Shown: positions 35,335 through 47,076 of the stretch, piece after piece
How positions within the stretch are numbered: position 1 is the stretch's first letter
Layout: every line of letters begins with the position of its first letter
Assembly: GCA_022376925.1 (NCBI GenBank)
Contig: JAIOJX010000026.1
Location: forward strand, 199,678,400 to 199,742,399
DNA length: 64,000 nt
Reading direction: 5' to 3'
Source: Tragulus kanchil
Lineage: Eukaryota > Chordata > Mammalia > Artiodactyla > Tragulidae
Position numbers and translations under genes: made by a program
The notes under the pieces: generated by a model
Database searches by the model: none
What the model saw: only the letters and a program-made list of their open reading frames with translations
Told to the model about the DNA's origin: nothing

Positions 35335-35588
35335 GGGCTTCCCTGGTGGTCCAGTGGGTAAGGACGCTGCCTTGCAGTGCAAGGGGCACCGGTTCGATCC
35401 CTGGCCTGGGAAGATCCCATATACCACGGAGCAGCTGCACTGATGTGTCCAATTACTGAGCCGGAGCTCTGGAGCACATGTGCCCAGAGCCGGTGCTCTG
35501 CAGCGACAGAGGCCACTGTGATGAGAGACCCACGCAGGCCAAAGAACAAAGATGGAAATAAATGAAAGACCAATACAAGTGGCCAAAA
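35335..35588 (+). mobile_element. tRNA-Glu-derived SINE, mosaic (B-type body, A-type tail)
   Basis: It starts GGGCTTCCCTGGTGGTCCAG with an intact B-box-like GGTTCGATCCC. The body has the B-type GAGCCGGAGCTCTGGAGC, but the end is A-type: AAAGACCAATACAAGTGGCC then an A-rich run without the C-rich block. An AATAAAGTC-like flanking repeat supports insertion. Confidence 0.83.
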
Positions 35589-35693
35589 AATAAAAAAGTC
35601 AGACGATTAAGGTACTTATTGGAGAGATTCTTACTTCCTTTGAAATAGGAGCAGATATTTTAAGTGACTTGAGAGTATGTCCTAAAACGGAGA

Positions 35694-35905
35694 TACAGTC
35701 GTCCCTTGGTATCCTCGGAGGAGTGGAGATTGGTTCCAGGAACTGGCGCAGACACCCAAACCCTCAGCTGCCTGAGTCCCATCCTGAGCCCACTGCAGCT
35801 GCAGGTTCCACATCCATGGATACCAGGGGCCAGTGGGAGAAATCCACACACAAATGAAGCTGTGCAGTTCAAGCCTGTGTTGTTCAAAGGGCAAGTGTAT
35901 AGGAT
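35694..35905 (+). mobile_element. Tigger/MER2-like DNA transposon remnant
   Basis: It begins TACAGTCGTCCCTTGGTATC and includes GATTGGTTCCAGGAAC and TGTGCAGTTCAAGCCTGTGT with GTTGTTCAAAGGGCAA at the end. This resembles internally deleted pogo/Tigger elements. Its inner part recurs in D11 at 36823-37010. Confidence 0.65.
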
Positions 35906-37931
35906 CACTTTATTTTAGTGATATTTGCAAGCTTCTCTCCTAATACCTTTGGAAAGTAGCTCCCATATTTTCATAGACTATCACTGGAAGCTAACAGTAT
36001 CCACAAAGTAATTATAATTAGCATGCATTTACTAACAGGGGTCTTGTGACGCCCCAGTACCATTTGGGACTCCACCGCACTATTTTAAACTTATTTTCTG
36101 GATTCTTCACACACCCACTAGTAATTTCCAATACTGTGGTTATATTAGATTTTGGCTTTTCTATCATAATTTTATCCTCAGCTTTATCCTTATCCTCCAT
36201 CAAAATTGTTATGTTCTTGCCGTACCAGGGACCTGAAAGAACCTGCTTGCTGAATGGGAAAGACAAAAGTTCTATACATAAGTCTTCTTTTGTTTTATTA
36301 TATCTAATTCCCCCAGTTGCCTAAGTAGCAATTCATGGAGATGTAGCAACATCTAATGGAGGCCCTTTCTGTCTTTATTTACATATTTCCAGTCTTGCAT
36401 TAAGCTGCCAAAATCTGTGTTGAACTTGACATTCAGGGTACGTAGGATGTCCTTTGACTGAGATGTGTGCTTTCAGCCCACTGCCCATCCCGATGAGGGC
36501 CCATAGGTTCAGCAGACTCTGAAAATCCAGCCAAACCTGCTTGGAACAGTTCTTCTGTTTTGTTACCTCTTGATTCCATAGAGACAGGTGGTTAGCCAAA
36601 GCCGTGTTCATAAACCTAATGTAGAGCCTGCCACAGACTTACCCTCTTGACGAGAGGCAAATGGAGTATCTGCTCCTCTGAGCAGGGTCCCTCCTGTCCT
36701 GACTCTCTACCAGCTTCCTTCCTGCACTCCCGGTCTCTTGTCGAGGTCTCTCCAAAACCCAGGAAGTGATAGGAATGATGCCCTGCACCCTCCTTGCCCC
36801 TGGAAAGAAGCCTCTAACATCTGGAGGAGTGGAGATTGGTTCCAGGAACTGGCGCAGACACCCAAACCCTCAGCTGCCTGAGTCCCATCCTGAGCCCACT
36901 GCAGCTGCAGGTTCCACATCCATGGATACCGGGGGCCAGTGGGAGAAATCCACACACAAATGAAGCTGTGCAGTTCAAGCCTGTGTTGTTCAAAGGGCAA
37001 GTGTATAGGATCACTTTATTTTAGTGATATTTGCAAGCTTCTCTCCTAATACCTTTGGAAAGTAGCTCCCATATTTTCATAGACTATCACTGGAAGCTAA
37101 CAGTATCCACAAAGTAATTATAATTAGCATGCATTTACTAACAGGGGTCTTGTGACGCCCCAGTACCATTTGGGACTCCACCGCACTATTTTAAACTTAT
37201 TTTCTGGATTCTTCACACACCCACTAGTAATTTCCAATACTGTGGTTATATTAGATTTTGGCTTTTCTATCATAATTTTATCCTCAGCTTTATCCTTATC
37301 CTCCATCAAAATTGTTATGTTCTTGCCGTACCAGGGACCTGAAAGAACCTGCTTGCTGAATGGGAAAGACAAAAGTTCTATACATAAGTCTTCTTTTGTT
37401 TTATTATATCTAATTCCCCCAGTTGCCTAAGTAGCAATTCATGGAGATGTAGCAACATCTAATGGAGGCCCTTTCTGTCTTTATTTACATATTTCCAGTC
37501 TTGCATTAAGCTGCCAAAGTCTGTGTTGAACTTGACATTCAGGGTACGTAGGATGTCCTTTGACTGAGATGTGTGCTTTCAGCCCACTGCCCATCCCGAT
37601 GAGGGCCCATAGGTTCAGCAGACTCTGAAAATCCAGCCAAACCTGCTTGGAACAGTTCTTCTGTTTTGTTACCTCTTGATTCCATAGAGACAGGTGGTTA
37701 GCCAAAGCCGTGTTCATAAACCTAATGTAGAGCCTGCCACAGACTTACCCTCTTGACGAGAGGCAAATGGAGTATCTGCTCCTCTGAGCAGGGTCCCTCC
37801 TGTCCTGACTCTCTACCAGCTTCCTTCCTGCACTCCCGGTCTCTTGTCGAGGTCTCTCTCCAAAACCCAGGAAGTGATAGGAATGATGCCCTGCACCCTC
37901 CTTGCCCCTGGAAAGAATGCCTCTAACATCT
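35717..37931 (+). repeat. Direct duplication D11 (period 1106 bp)
   Basis: The segment 35717-36822 recurs at 36823-37931, joined at ACATCTGGAGG. Copies differ by a handful of bases (for example ATACCAGGGG versus ATACCGGGGG, and AAAATCTG versus AAAGTCTG). The second copy ends about 20 bp before MAP7 exon 5. Confidence 0.9.
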
Positions 37932-37945
37932 CGCTTATGTGGTGA

Positions 37946-38095
<150 letters not shown>

Positions 38096-38499
38096 TGAGG
38101 GGAAGCCCTCCTTTGGAAGCTCTTGAGCCACCCATTTTCACCTAATCACATCTCACTTCTTCCCATTGTGTGCTTTTCCTTCTCCCCGTGGAATGGCGTT
38201 GGAAATGTGTCTGTCGGTGTTGGTTTCATGCCCCTGGTATTGTCTCCTCTGAGCTTCCGTCTTAGCATCTTATGTACACACCAGCTGCCAGGCAGACAAA
38301 AGGATGCCCCTCTCTGTGATCAGATGGCTCCAGACGCTTCTGTCTGTTCATAATGTTACTAGAAAATCCTATCCTTTACCTTTCTTTCTGTCAATGCATC
38401 TGAACAGATGATCAAAGGTAGAAATAATTTAAGATGTAATACTAATTTGTGGACTTGGGGGTAATATCAAAGCACAAGCCAGTTTAAGTATAGTGTTTC

Positions 38500-38685
38500 A
38501 TAACGTGGCTGTGGGCTAGCCACTTAGCCTCCCTGAGCTAGTGTTTTATATGTAATCGAGGAATAGTACTCTCTTAGAACTCTAAGAGTTGTGGGGAAGG
38601 CTAATTACAATGTTCTCAGTTGTTGCATACTTTGAAAATATGTAAAAGGTTCCAAGTACTAGTTATTATAATTAGTTATGACTCC
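38500..38685 (+). repeat. MIR SINE
   Basis: MIR order is visible: CCACTTAGCCTCCCTGAGC, then TAATCGAGGAATAGTACTC, then AAAGGTTCCAAGTACTAGT and TTATTATAATTAG. Confidence 0.6.
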
Positions 38686-38962
38686 TCTACATTTTTGAAA
38701 TGGAAAACATGCCTGAATGAGCCAATTAGTTTAATGAGATGTTAGACCCTACGACTAGCAGGAAAAGAAAGATACATATTAGGCTTTGGGTAGTTTTCTC
38801 ACTCACAGTGAGTTGATTTAGATTTTCCCAAATATCTCTGGGCAAATATCTACATAACCGCCTCTCATCTTTGGTTCGTAGGAAATTGCCTAGCCTCTTC
38901 ATAAAACTCCCTTTTAAAACAGCTTTGCCTCTGCAAGCCTCTTCATGTTCCTTAGCCCTCTT

Positions 38963-39291
38963 ATTTTTTTTTTTAAGATTTATTTATTTATTTATTTGAG
39001 GTGGGTGGGGTGGGGAGGGAGGGGAGCAAGCGGGCCACTTCTATTGGTCTTTCATTTGTCCATTTTCATCCATCTTTGTTCTTTGGCCCGTGTGGGCCTC
39101 CCATCACGGTGGCCTCAGCTGTCGCAGAGCTCCGGCTCTGGGCATATGCGCTCCAGAGCTCCGGCTCGGTAATTGGACACATTGGTCCAGACGCTTTGCG
39201 GCACGTGGGATCTTCCCAGACCAGGGATCGAACCAGCGCCCCTTGCACTGCAAGGTGGTGTCCTTACCCACTGGACCACCAGGGAAGCCCC
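38963..39291 (-). mobile_element. tRNA-Glu-derived SINE, C-rich (B-type) tail
   Basis: On the minus strand it opens GGGCTTCCCTGGTGGTCCAG with B-box-like GGTTCGATCCC. After CCAATAGAAGTGGCCC it continues CTTGCTCCCCTCCCTCCCC, then an AAATAAATAAAT run and AATCTTAAAAA. A perfect 9-bp target-site duplication, AGCCCTCTT, flanks it. It is the best reference copy for the B form. Confidence 0.88.
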
Positions 39292-40604
39292 AGCCCTCTT
39301 TTTTTAAAATAATAACTCTTGGTGGCTTTATGATGTCTTTCATCTATGGTGACCAATGAGCTAGTATTAACCCAACTTCTCACAGTATCCCAGGAGGCAG
39401 TCAAGAAAGCAAGTGCAGGCATTCCCACCACCTACCTGGGGAAACCAAAGACTGACAATAATCTCTAATTGGCTTGCATCAGAGCCGTTGAGAAAATTGG
39501 CGGACTAGATTTTAAGCATGCTTCTATCCTCAGCACCCTTGTGAGGCTCTGTGTACCGTTGTACATTCAACTAGCTGGACCACAGCGATCTGAGTTTTCT
39601 GTAAAGTATCTCTCCTGTCAGCTGTCACATTGCATCTGAGATTTTTCTGAAGGAAAAAGTACAGTTTATCTCAAGATAGTTTACTTGGTTGCCCGTTTTG
39701 TCGTATGTTCATACAAGTCCTGAAAGATCTTCTGTATGTCCAGCTAATTGAAGAACCTTTGAAACTGCTTTTCAGTCCTGTTTCATAGGATCCAAATAGC
39801 TTATGGCTCTTGTGCATCTGAACCTCCACACTGTGTGTTGTTTTCGTACTAAAGGACTGCCTCACAGCTAAAGAACTGTCTCCCTTTGCTGTTTCTGTCA
39901 TCACTAACTTTTGTCAATTCTTTCACTCTTCCTCTAGTCTCTTCCAACACCATTTCCTCATTTTCCACCTATTCGACTTGCCCATCTTCCCATCTGCCTT
40001 CATCGTTATGCTCAATAGAGGTGCTTTTTAATCTGCTAACTGGCTTTTGGCAATGTTTGCATTGTCCTTTTCCCAAATTGATACATTTTTGTCATTTATT
40101 TTAGTGTGAAGAAAGGCATACATAGCCTTTACTTGAGTTGTTTTAGTAATACATTCCTTAGATCATTGTTATTTATGATTGCATCAACACAGCTTATAGT
40201 TAATGAACCAAAACTGTTGCGTTTAAAGTTTTCCATTTGAAATTATTTACATGTCTCTGGCCTTTATCTTGTCAGAACCACTTCTCCCATCATTTTTATT
40301 TTTCCATCTGCTCTGCTTGATTGTTTTCTCTGTTGTCCCATTTGGATGTCACTCCTCAAGTTGACCTCATGTCCAGTTGCCATTGGCATGAGGATGACCT
40401 ACATCCACAGCCAGGGTTGTAACAGCAGATCAAAACAGCCATCCTCTCCCCTAGGGTGTCTGGTGATTGCAAATTTCCAGAACAAGCAATAAGAGCAGTT
40501 GAAAATTGGAAGTCAGTCTCATGTTTCATTTCTGACCACTGCTTTGGGTTAATTTTTTCTTGCCCTTTTTTTTTTTTAATACATTTAATATACATGTGAT
40601 TATT

Positions 40605-40690
40605 AGAGCTCAGGATTAAATGAAGTAACCCATGCAAGAAAACTTAGACTAGTACCTGCACATAGTAGGTAATTAATAAATGTTATTATT
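40605..40690 (+). repeat. MIR SINE 3' fragment
   Basis: It ends like MIR: CAGGATTAAATGAAGTAACC, then ACCTGCACATAGTAGGTAAT and TAATAAATGTTATTATT. A duplicate lies at about 41707-41792. Confidence 0.6.
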
Positions 40691-40935
40691 CTACTATGTA
40701 ATTATTCTCTGTGCACATCAACCACATGAACTGCATTATCTTTTCTCTGTAGCCATTATTTAATATAGAAAATCCCAAATGAGTTCAGTTAATGCACACA
40801 TGCTACCAAGAGTAGAAAGTAATACAGATATTGTGGAAGACTTTCTCAAAAACATTTCCATAAAAGAAATTTTATGTTTAGTGAAACTACTTTGGGATAT
40901 GGAGGGAGGGCACTCTAGGGAGAATAAAATATCTA

Positions 40936-40939
<4 letters not shown>

Positions 40940-40974
<35 letters not shown>
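40940..40974 (+). repeat. (AT)n microsatellite
   Basis: An uninterrupted alternating T/A run of 35 nt. The duplicate at 42042-42078 is 37 nt. Confidence 0.95.
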
Positions 40975-40976
<2 letters not shown>

Positions 40977-42037
40977 TCCTTTTTCTTCAAAAGGCAGGCT
41001 TATTAGAACTATTTATTTAAAGGTTTCAGGTTTTTCAATAGTTGCTGTGAAGAGCAGCTATGAATCCATGAAATGGAGCCTCCTTAGGATTAGGCCAGAC
41101 AATATTTCTTGAACAATTCAATTTGAGGATTTTTGTATGGACTGCATTAGGTAGGCTTAAGGATATTGTCTTCCTTCACATTAACTCAGTATTGCAGTAA
41201 AGAACGAACCAAAGACATGATGAGATCGGTTTACAGCCATAGTGGTCTCAGGAAATGCTTCAAAGATACCCCCTGAAATGATTACTTCCTACTAGAGGAA
41301 AAAGAAATCTTATTTCTGTGCCTCAGTCCTCTTTCAGTGTCAGATCCGTGGCCTCAGAGAAAGGCTGTCATCTAGGGTTTCTTGATGTTGAGCAGTTAAT
41401 GGCCTTTGGTTGTGCCCTGGGCTGTGTGTGCCTCTCTTGGTCATTAATTGCACAGAAGTCCCTTGCACTAGGATGTTCTTCTCTAAAGGCACTGGACTGG
41501 ATTGGAAGGGGCTTCTTTCCTTTGGGGAGTGCTCAAAACAGCCATCCTCTCCCTAGGGTGTCTGGTGATTGCAAATTTCCAGAACAAGCAATAAGAGCAG
41601 TTGAAAATTGGAAGTCAGTCTCATGTTTCATTTCTGACCACTGCTTTGGGTTAATTTTTTCTTGCCCTTTTTTTTTTTTAATACATTTAATATACATGTG
41701 ATTATTAGAGCTCAGGATTAAATGAAGTAACCCATGCAAGAAAACTTAGACTAGTACCTGCACATAGTAGGTAATTAATAAATGTTATTATTCTACTATG
41801 TAATTATTCTCTGTGCACATCAACCACATGAACTGCATTATCTTTTCTCTGTAGCCATTATTTAATATAGAAAATCCCAAATGAGTTCAGTTAATGCACA
41901 CATGCTACCAAGAGTAGAAAGTAATACAGATATTGTGGAAGACTTTCTCAAAAACATTTCCATAAAAGAAATTTTATGTTTAGTGAAACTACTTTGGGAT
42001 ATGGAGGGAGGGCACTCTAGGGAGAATAAAATATCTA

Positions 42038-42080
<43 letters not shown>

Positions 42081-42330
42081 TCCTTTTTCTTCAAAAGGCA
42101 GGCTTATTAGAACTATTTATTTAAAGGTTTCAGGTTTTTCAATAGTTGCTGTGAAGAGCAGCTATGAATCCATGAAATGGAGCCTCCTTAGGATTAGGCC
42201 AGACAATATTTCTTGAACAATTCAATTTGAGGATTTTTGTATGGACTGCATTAGGTAGGCTTAAGGATATTGTCTTCCTTCACATTAACTCAGTATTGCA
42301 GTAAAGAACGAACCAAAGACATGATGAGAT

Positions 42331-44538
42331 CGGTTTACAGCCATAGTGGTCTCAGGAAATGCTTCAAAGATACCCCCTGAAATGATTACTTCCTACTAGA
42401 GGAAAAAGAAATCTTATTTCTGTGCCTCAGTCCTCTTTCAGTGTCAGATCCGTGGCCTCAGAGAAAGGCTGTCATCTAGGGTTTCTTGATGTTGAGCAGT
42501 TAATGGCCTTTGGTTGTGCCCTGGGCTGTGTGTGCCTCTCTTGGTCATTAATTGCACAGAAGTCCCTTGCACTAGGATGTTCTTCTCTAAAGGCACTGGA
42601 CTGGATTGGAAGGGGGTTGCATTAATGAACACTTTCCTTGTCTAAGAAGGGCAGGTGCTTTGTTGTGGCACTTGAGAAAAGGTCAAAGGTCAAGTTTTCA
42701 AATCGTTTTCCCTGTGATCACAGTAAGCCAGATGAGGAGAACGTCTCCTTCACAACATAAAGGAAACTTCCTTCACCGTTAAGATCTGAAGCAAAGGTCT
42801 GAAGTAGGGCTTTGTCAGTTTTCAAGTATGACATAAATCTTTTGAGGAGAACTGAAGGAATACAAAGTGTTTCAGCTTATCCAAACAATAAAAGTTCTTT
42901 TTTTCAGATGATGGGAAAAGAGAGTACAGTTTCCAGTTGGTCCACGGCCTTGACCATTCAGTGATAGCCTCAAGATAACTGTAAGGCATTTAATGAAAGA
43001 GCACACAAGGACAAAGATGCAGTCCCGTGGACTTTCTGTCTATAGATAAAAATAACAAATATTTTTAACCATAATTCTGAAATTAAGATTACTTTGAATT
43101 TGTCTTGTGAACTTCTGCGTTTTTAACTTATTAATTTAATACTGTTATGTTCAGTTGATGTAATAGTTTCTTTAAAGATTGTTACAATTGTGAGTGTTGG
43201 GTAAAGTCACTTTATAACATGGTCGAGGTACATAGTATTCCCTTCAGCAGTCATGTTTAATTGTCTTATTTTTGCTGGAAAACAAGATTTCTGGAGGAAA
43301 TCTGAAAATTAACCTTGAACCATTAGTACCCACATGTCTGATACCTGTGCAGTGTTCTGTGAGTTTCTTTAATCTCGGTGTTTTTCAGAATCAATCACTT
43401 GATTAATAATGTTCCTTTGAAAGTGAATGGTCAGACGGTTTACAGCCATAGTGGTCTCAGGAAATGCTTCAAAGATACCCCTGAAATGATTACTTCCTAC
43501 TAGAGGAAAAGAAATCTTATTTCTGTGCCTCAGTCCTCTTTCAGTGTCAGATCCGTGGCCTCAGAGAAAGGCTGTCATCTAGGGTTTCTTGATGTTGAGC
43601 AGTTAATGGCCTTTGGTTGTGCCCTGGGCTGTGTGTGCCTCTCTTGGTCATTAATTGCACAGAAGTCCCTTGCACTAGGATGTTCTTCTCTAAAGGCACT
43701 GGACTGGATTGGAAGGGGGTTGCATTAATGAACACTTTCCTTGTCTAAGAAGGGCAGGTGCTTTGTTGTGGCACTTGAGAAAAGGTCAAAGGTCAAGTTT
43801 TCAAATCTTTTTCCCCTGTGATCACAGTGAGCCAGATGAGGAGAACGTCTCCTTCACAACATAAAGGAAACTTCCTTCACCGTTAAGATCTGAAGCAAAG
43901 GTCTGAAGTAGGGCTTTGTCAGTTTTCAAGTATGACATAAATCTTTTGAGGAGAACTGAAGGAATACAAAGTGTTTCAGCTTATCCAAACAATAAAAGTT
44001 CTTTTTTTCAGATGATGGGAAAAGAGAGTACAGTTTCCAGTTGGTCCACGGCCTTGACCATTCAGTGATAGCCTCAAGATAACTGTAAGGCATTTAATGA
44101 AAGAGCACACAAGGACAAAGATGCAGTCCCGTGGACTTTCTGTCTATAGATAAAAATAACAAATATTTTTAACCATAATTCTGAAATTAAGATTACTTTG
44201 AATTTGTCTTGTGAACTTCTGCGTTTTTAACTTATTAATTTAATACTGTTATGTTCAGTTGATGTAATAGTTTCTTTAAAGATTGTTACAATTGTGAGTG
44301 TTGGGTAAAGTCACTTTATAACATGGTCGAGGTACATAGTATTCCCTTCAGCAGTCATGTTTAATTGTCTTATTTTTGCTGGAAAACAAGATTTCTGGAG
44401 GAAATCTGAAAATTAACCTTGAACCATTAGTACCCACATGTCTGATACCTGTGCAGTGTTCTGTGAGTTTCTTTAATCTCGGTGTTTTTCAGAATCAATC
44501 ACTTGATTAATAATGTTCCTTTGAAAGTGAATGGTCAG
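42331..44538 (+). repeat. Direct duplication D13 (period about 1104 bp)
   Basis: The segment 42331-43435 recurs at 43436-44538, joined at TCAGACGGTTTACAG. Its first 280 bp also lies at 41228-41510, so that stretch is present three times. Differences include TCGTTTTCCCTG versus TCTTTTTCCCCTG. Confidence 0.9.
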
Positions 44539-45409
44539 AAACTACACGGTTTTCACTCACAGAAAAATCTCATCTTGAGTAAACCTGTAACAGCCATTCA
44601 TGACTGAACTTTATTTTTGGCAATTCTAACATATTCATGTGCTCTTCACCGTTTGAAATGATGGCATCGCATTTCCCCACATGTTCCACTGCTTTATGAA
44701 CCATCCGATGCCTTGGCTTTTGGGAAAACCCAAAAGCATGCATTTGATTTGCCTTTAAGTAGATAAGACATTTACAGATTTTTTTTTCTGGAAATTATTA
44801 GCTATTCTTATAACAAGTCTTAACACCTAACAAGATTTGGTCATTTAACATTTTAAAAATTCATTTGCATTTTTTCCCCACTGGCTGGTGAATTTTACTC
44901 CTGAAATAGCTGCAGTAGGTCTTGCTTGCCTGCTTGCTCACTTGCTGTCTTTTAACCTTTTGTTCCATCTGAAAGCTAATTAGACAGAATCTGGTGGAAG
45001 CCCCTGATTATAAACAATTCTTATCTTAAAATTATCTCTCACTAATGCAGCATTTTACCAGAACCATCTGTTTATAGGACTTGGAGGCCATTGCTTTCTG
45101 TAATCGTTGGCTTTTGTCTGTATCGTTAATAAGTACTTAAATAGCTGAATAGTTTATATATATTCCCAATTTTTCACGCGGACATGCCCTCCTTTTGGAC
45201 ACGCTGTAAACTAATAGGCCCCTGAGGAGAGCTGAGCGTGATGGTTCTGGACACCTTTAGGTAATAACACTTCTCCCTACTTTTCTCTCTATCTCTGCTC
45301 TGCTCCTTTTCCTGGTCCTGCTTTTGGCTTTCCTTCAACTGCTCCTCTGGCACTCTTGTGTGTAAAACAATCACCTGCACCCTAGTTATCCCCATTTGTC
45401 CTCGTTCAG

Positions 45410-45537
45410 CATCTTGCAGCCCCATCAACATCACGCCCTACAGAGCTGCACACTCTAGAAATCCGATGGAGCGACCAAAATTCTTGGTAACGCCACCCGA
45501 GGGGTCCACGCGGAGGAGGACTATTCACGGCACAGCG
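45410..45537 (+). CDS. MAP7: MAP7 exon 6 (copy 1)
   Basis: This 128-bp exon lies between TCGTTCAG and GTGAGT. Two starting bases complete an Ala codon with exon 5, and it ends on a full Ala codon. It reads ASCSPINITPYRAAHSRNPM, then ERPKFLVTPPEGSTRRRTIH and GTA. The RPK-VTPPEGS-RRR-IHGTA block is a conserved MAP7 landmark. The segment after CSPI has one residue more than the human protein as I recall it. An identical copy lies at 46517-46644, and using both would shift the frame. Confidence 0.95.
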
Positions 45538-46516
45538 GTGAGTAGCGGTTGGGAGCAGCCCGGCGAGTCTGCGCTGTTTCTGTGCAGCGTGGACACGCCC
45601 CAAGGTACAGTGAGGATGTGAGAGTCCGCAAGGGCAACTTCCCTCCTCACAGCCCTCCCGCCAGTCTTGAATCGGCCAGGCTGAGTGGTCCTACCCCCCC
45701 ACCTCTCCTCCCCACTTGGGGTTTCTGCTCCCTCCCAAAGTCAGAATTTGAAGATGAAGACCTGTTCTTGGTTCAAGCATGTCTGAGTGGCTGGACTGCC
45801 ATCTGAGTGCTTCCAGACAAATAAGGACCATGCCAGCATAGTTTATGGGTGAAAATAAGGAAACCTTTGATGAGGAACTGAGCCTGGACTGCTGCCTTTG
45901 CATTTTATTCCAGTCATATCCAGAAGCTGGCAGAACTCTAAGCATGGTTCGCTGAAAAGCAAGATAAAGGCTTTTTGTCTATTTAGCTAATTGGTATCAA
46001 GGTCCCCATCTTAAAATATAGTGACAAAGTATTTTGAAAACACTCATTACCCACTAAGTAATCCTTAAAAGGCTGTTGGGCTGTGTTGCAGAGTCACATT
46101 TTGCAAGTGAAGAATATAATTTGTACTTGTTGTTACTGGCAGGGTGGCTGAGCTAACCTCAATTTTCACCATGCTAATAAATGCAGTGAGGTCACTTGTA
46201 TGGCTCTAGGAATATTTCTTCTTCTTTGTTATAAGCCATGCATTATTTGGCAGCCATTGAAAGATGTAGACATCTGTGTTTTAGTCTTAAAGGATCCCCC
46301 AGTCGACCACAAGATCCTATTGCCCTTCTTTCATGGTAATAGAATGAAAAACCCATGAAAACCTGGACACCTTTAGGTAATAACACTTTTTCTCTCTATC
46401 TCTGCTCTGCTCCTTTTCCTGGTCCTGCTTTTGGCTTTCCTTCAACTGCTCCTCTGGCACTCTTGTGTGTAAAACAATCACCTGCACCCTAGTTATCCCC
46501 ATTTGTCCTCGTTCAG

Positions 46517-46644
46517 CATCTTGCAGCCCCATCAACATCACGCCCTACAGAGCTGCACACTCTAGAAATCCGATGGAGCGACCAAAATTCTTGGTAACGC
46601 CACCCGAGGGGTCCACGCGGAGGAGGACTATTCACGGCACAGCG
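46517..46644 (+). CDS. MAP7: MAP7 exon 6 (copy 2, probable assembly duplicate)
   Basis: It is identical in sequence and splice sites to 45410-45537 and is carried by D14. It adds 128 bp, which is two more than a multiple of three, so it cannot be included together with copy 1 without a frameshift. Confidence 0.85.
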
Positions 46645-47076
46645 GTGAGTAGCGGTTGGGAGCAGCCCGGCGAGTCTGCGCTGTTTCTGTGCAGCGTGGA
46701 CACGCCCCAAGGTACAGTGAGGATGTGAGAGTCCGCAAGGGCAACTTCCCTCCTCACAGCCCTCCCGCCAGTCTTGAATCGGCCAGGCTGAGTGGTCCTA
46801 CCCCCCCACCTCTCCTCCCCACTTGGGGTTTCTGCTCCCTCCCAAAGTCAGAATTTGAAGATGAAGACCTGTTCTTGGTTCAAGCATGTCTGAGTGGCTG
46901 GACTGCCATCTGAGTGCTTCCAGACAAATAAGGACCATGCCAGCATAGTTTATGGGTGAAAATAAGGAAACCTTTGATGAGGAACTGAGCCTGGACTGCT
47001 GCCTTTGCATTTTATTCCAGTCATATCCAGAAGCTGGCAGAACTCTAAGCATGGTTCGCTGAAAAGCAAGATAAAG

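Larger units (their letters stand above)
40431..42613 (+). repeat. Direct duplication D12 (period about 1102 bp)
   Basis: The segment 40431-41510 recurs at 41534-42613, with a filler of about 23 bp (CTTCTTTCCTTTGGGGAGTG). The AT microsatellite inside is two bases longer in copy 2. Confidence 0.88.
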
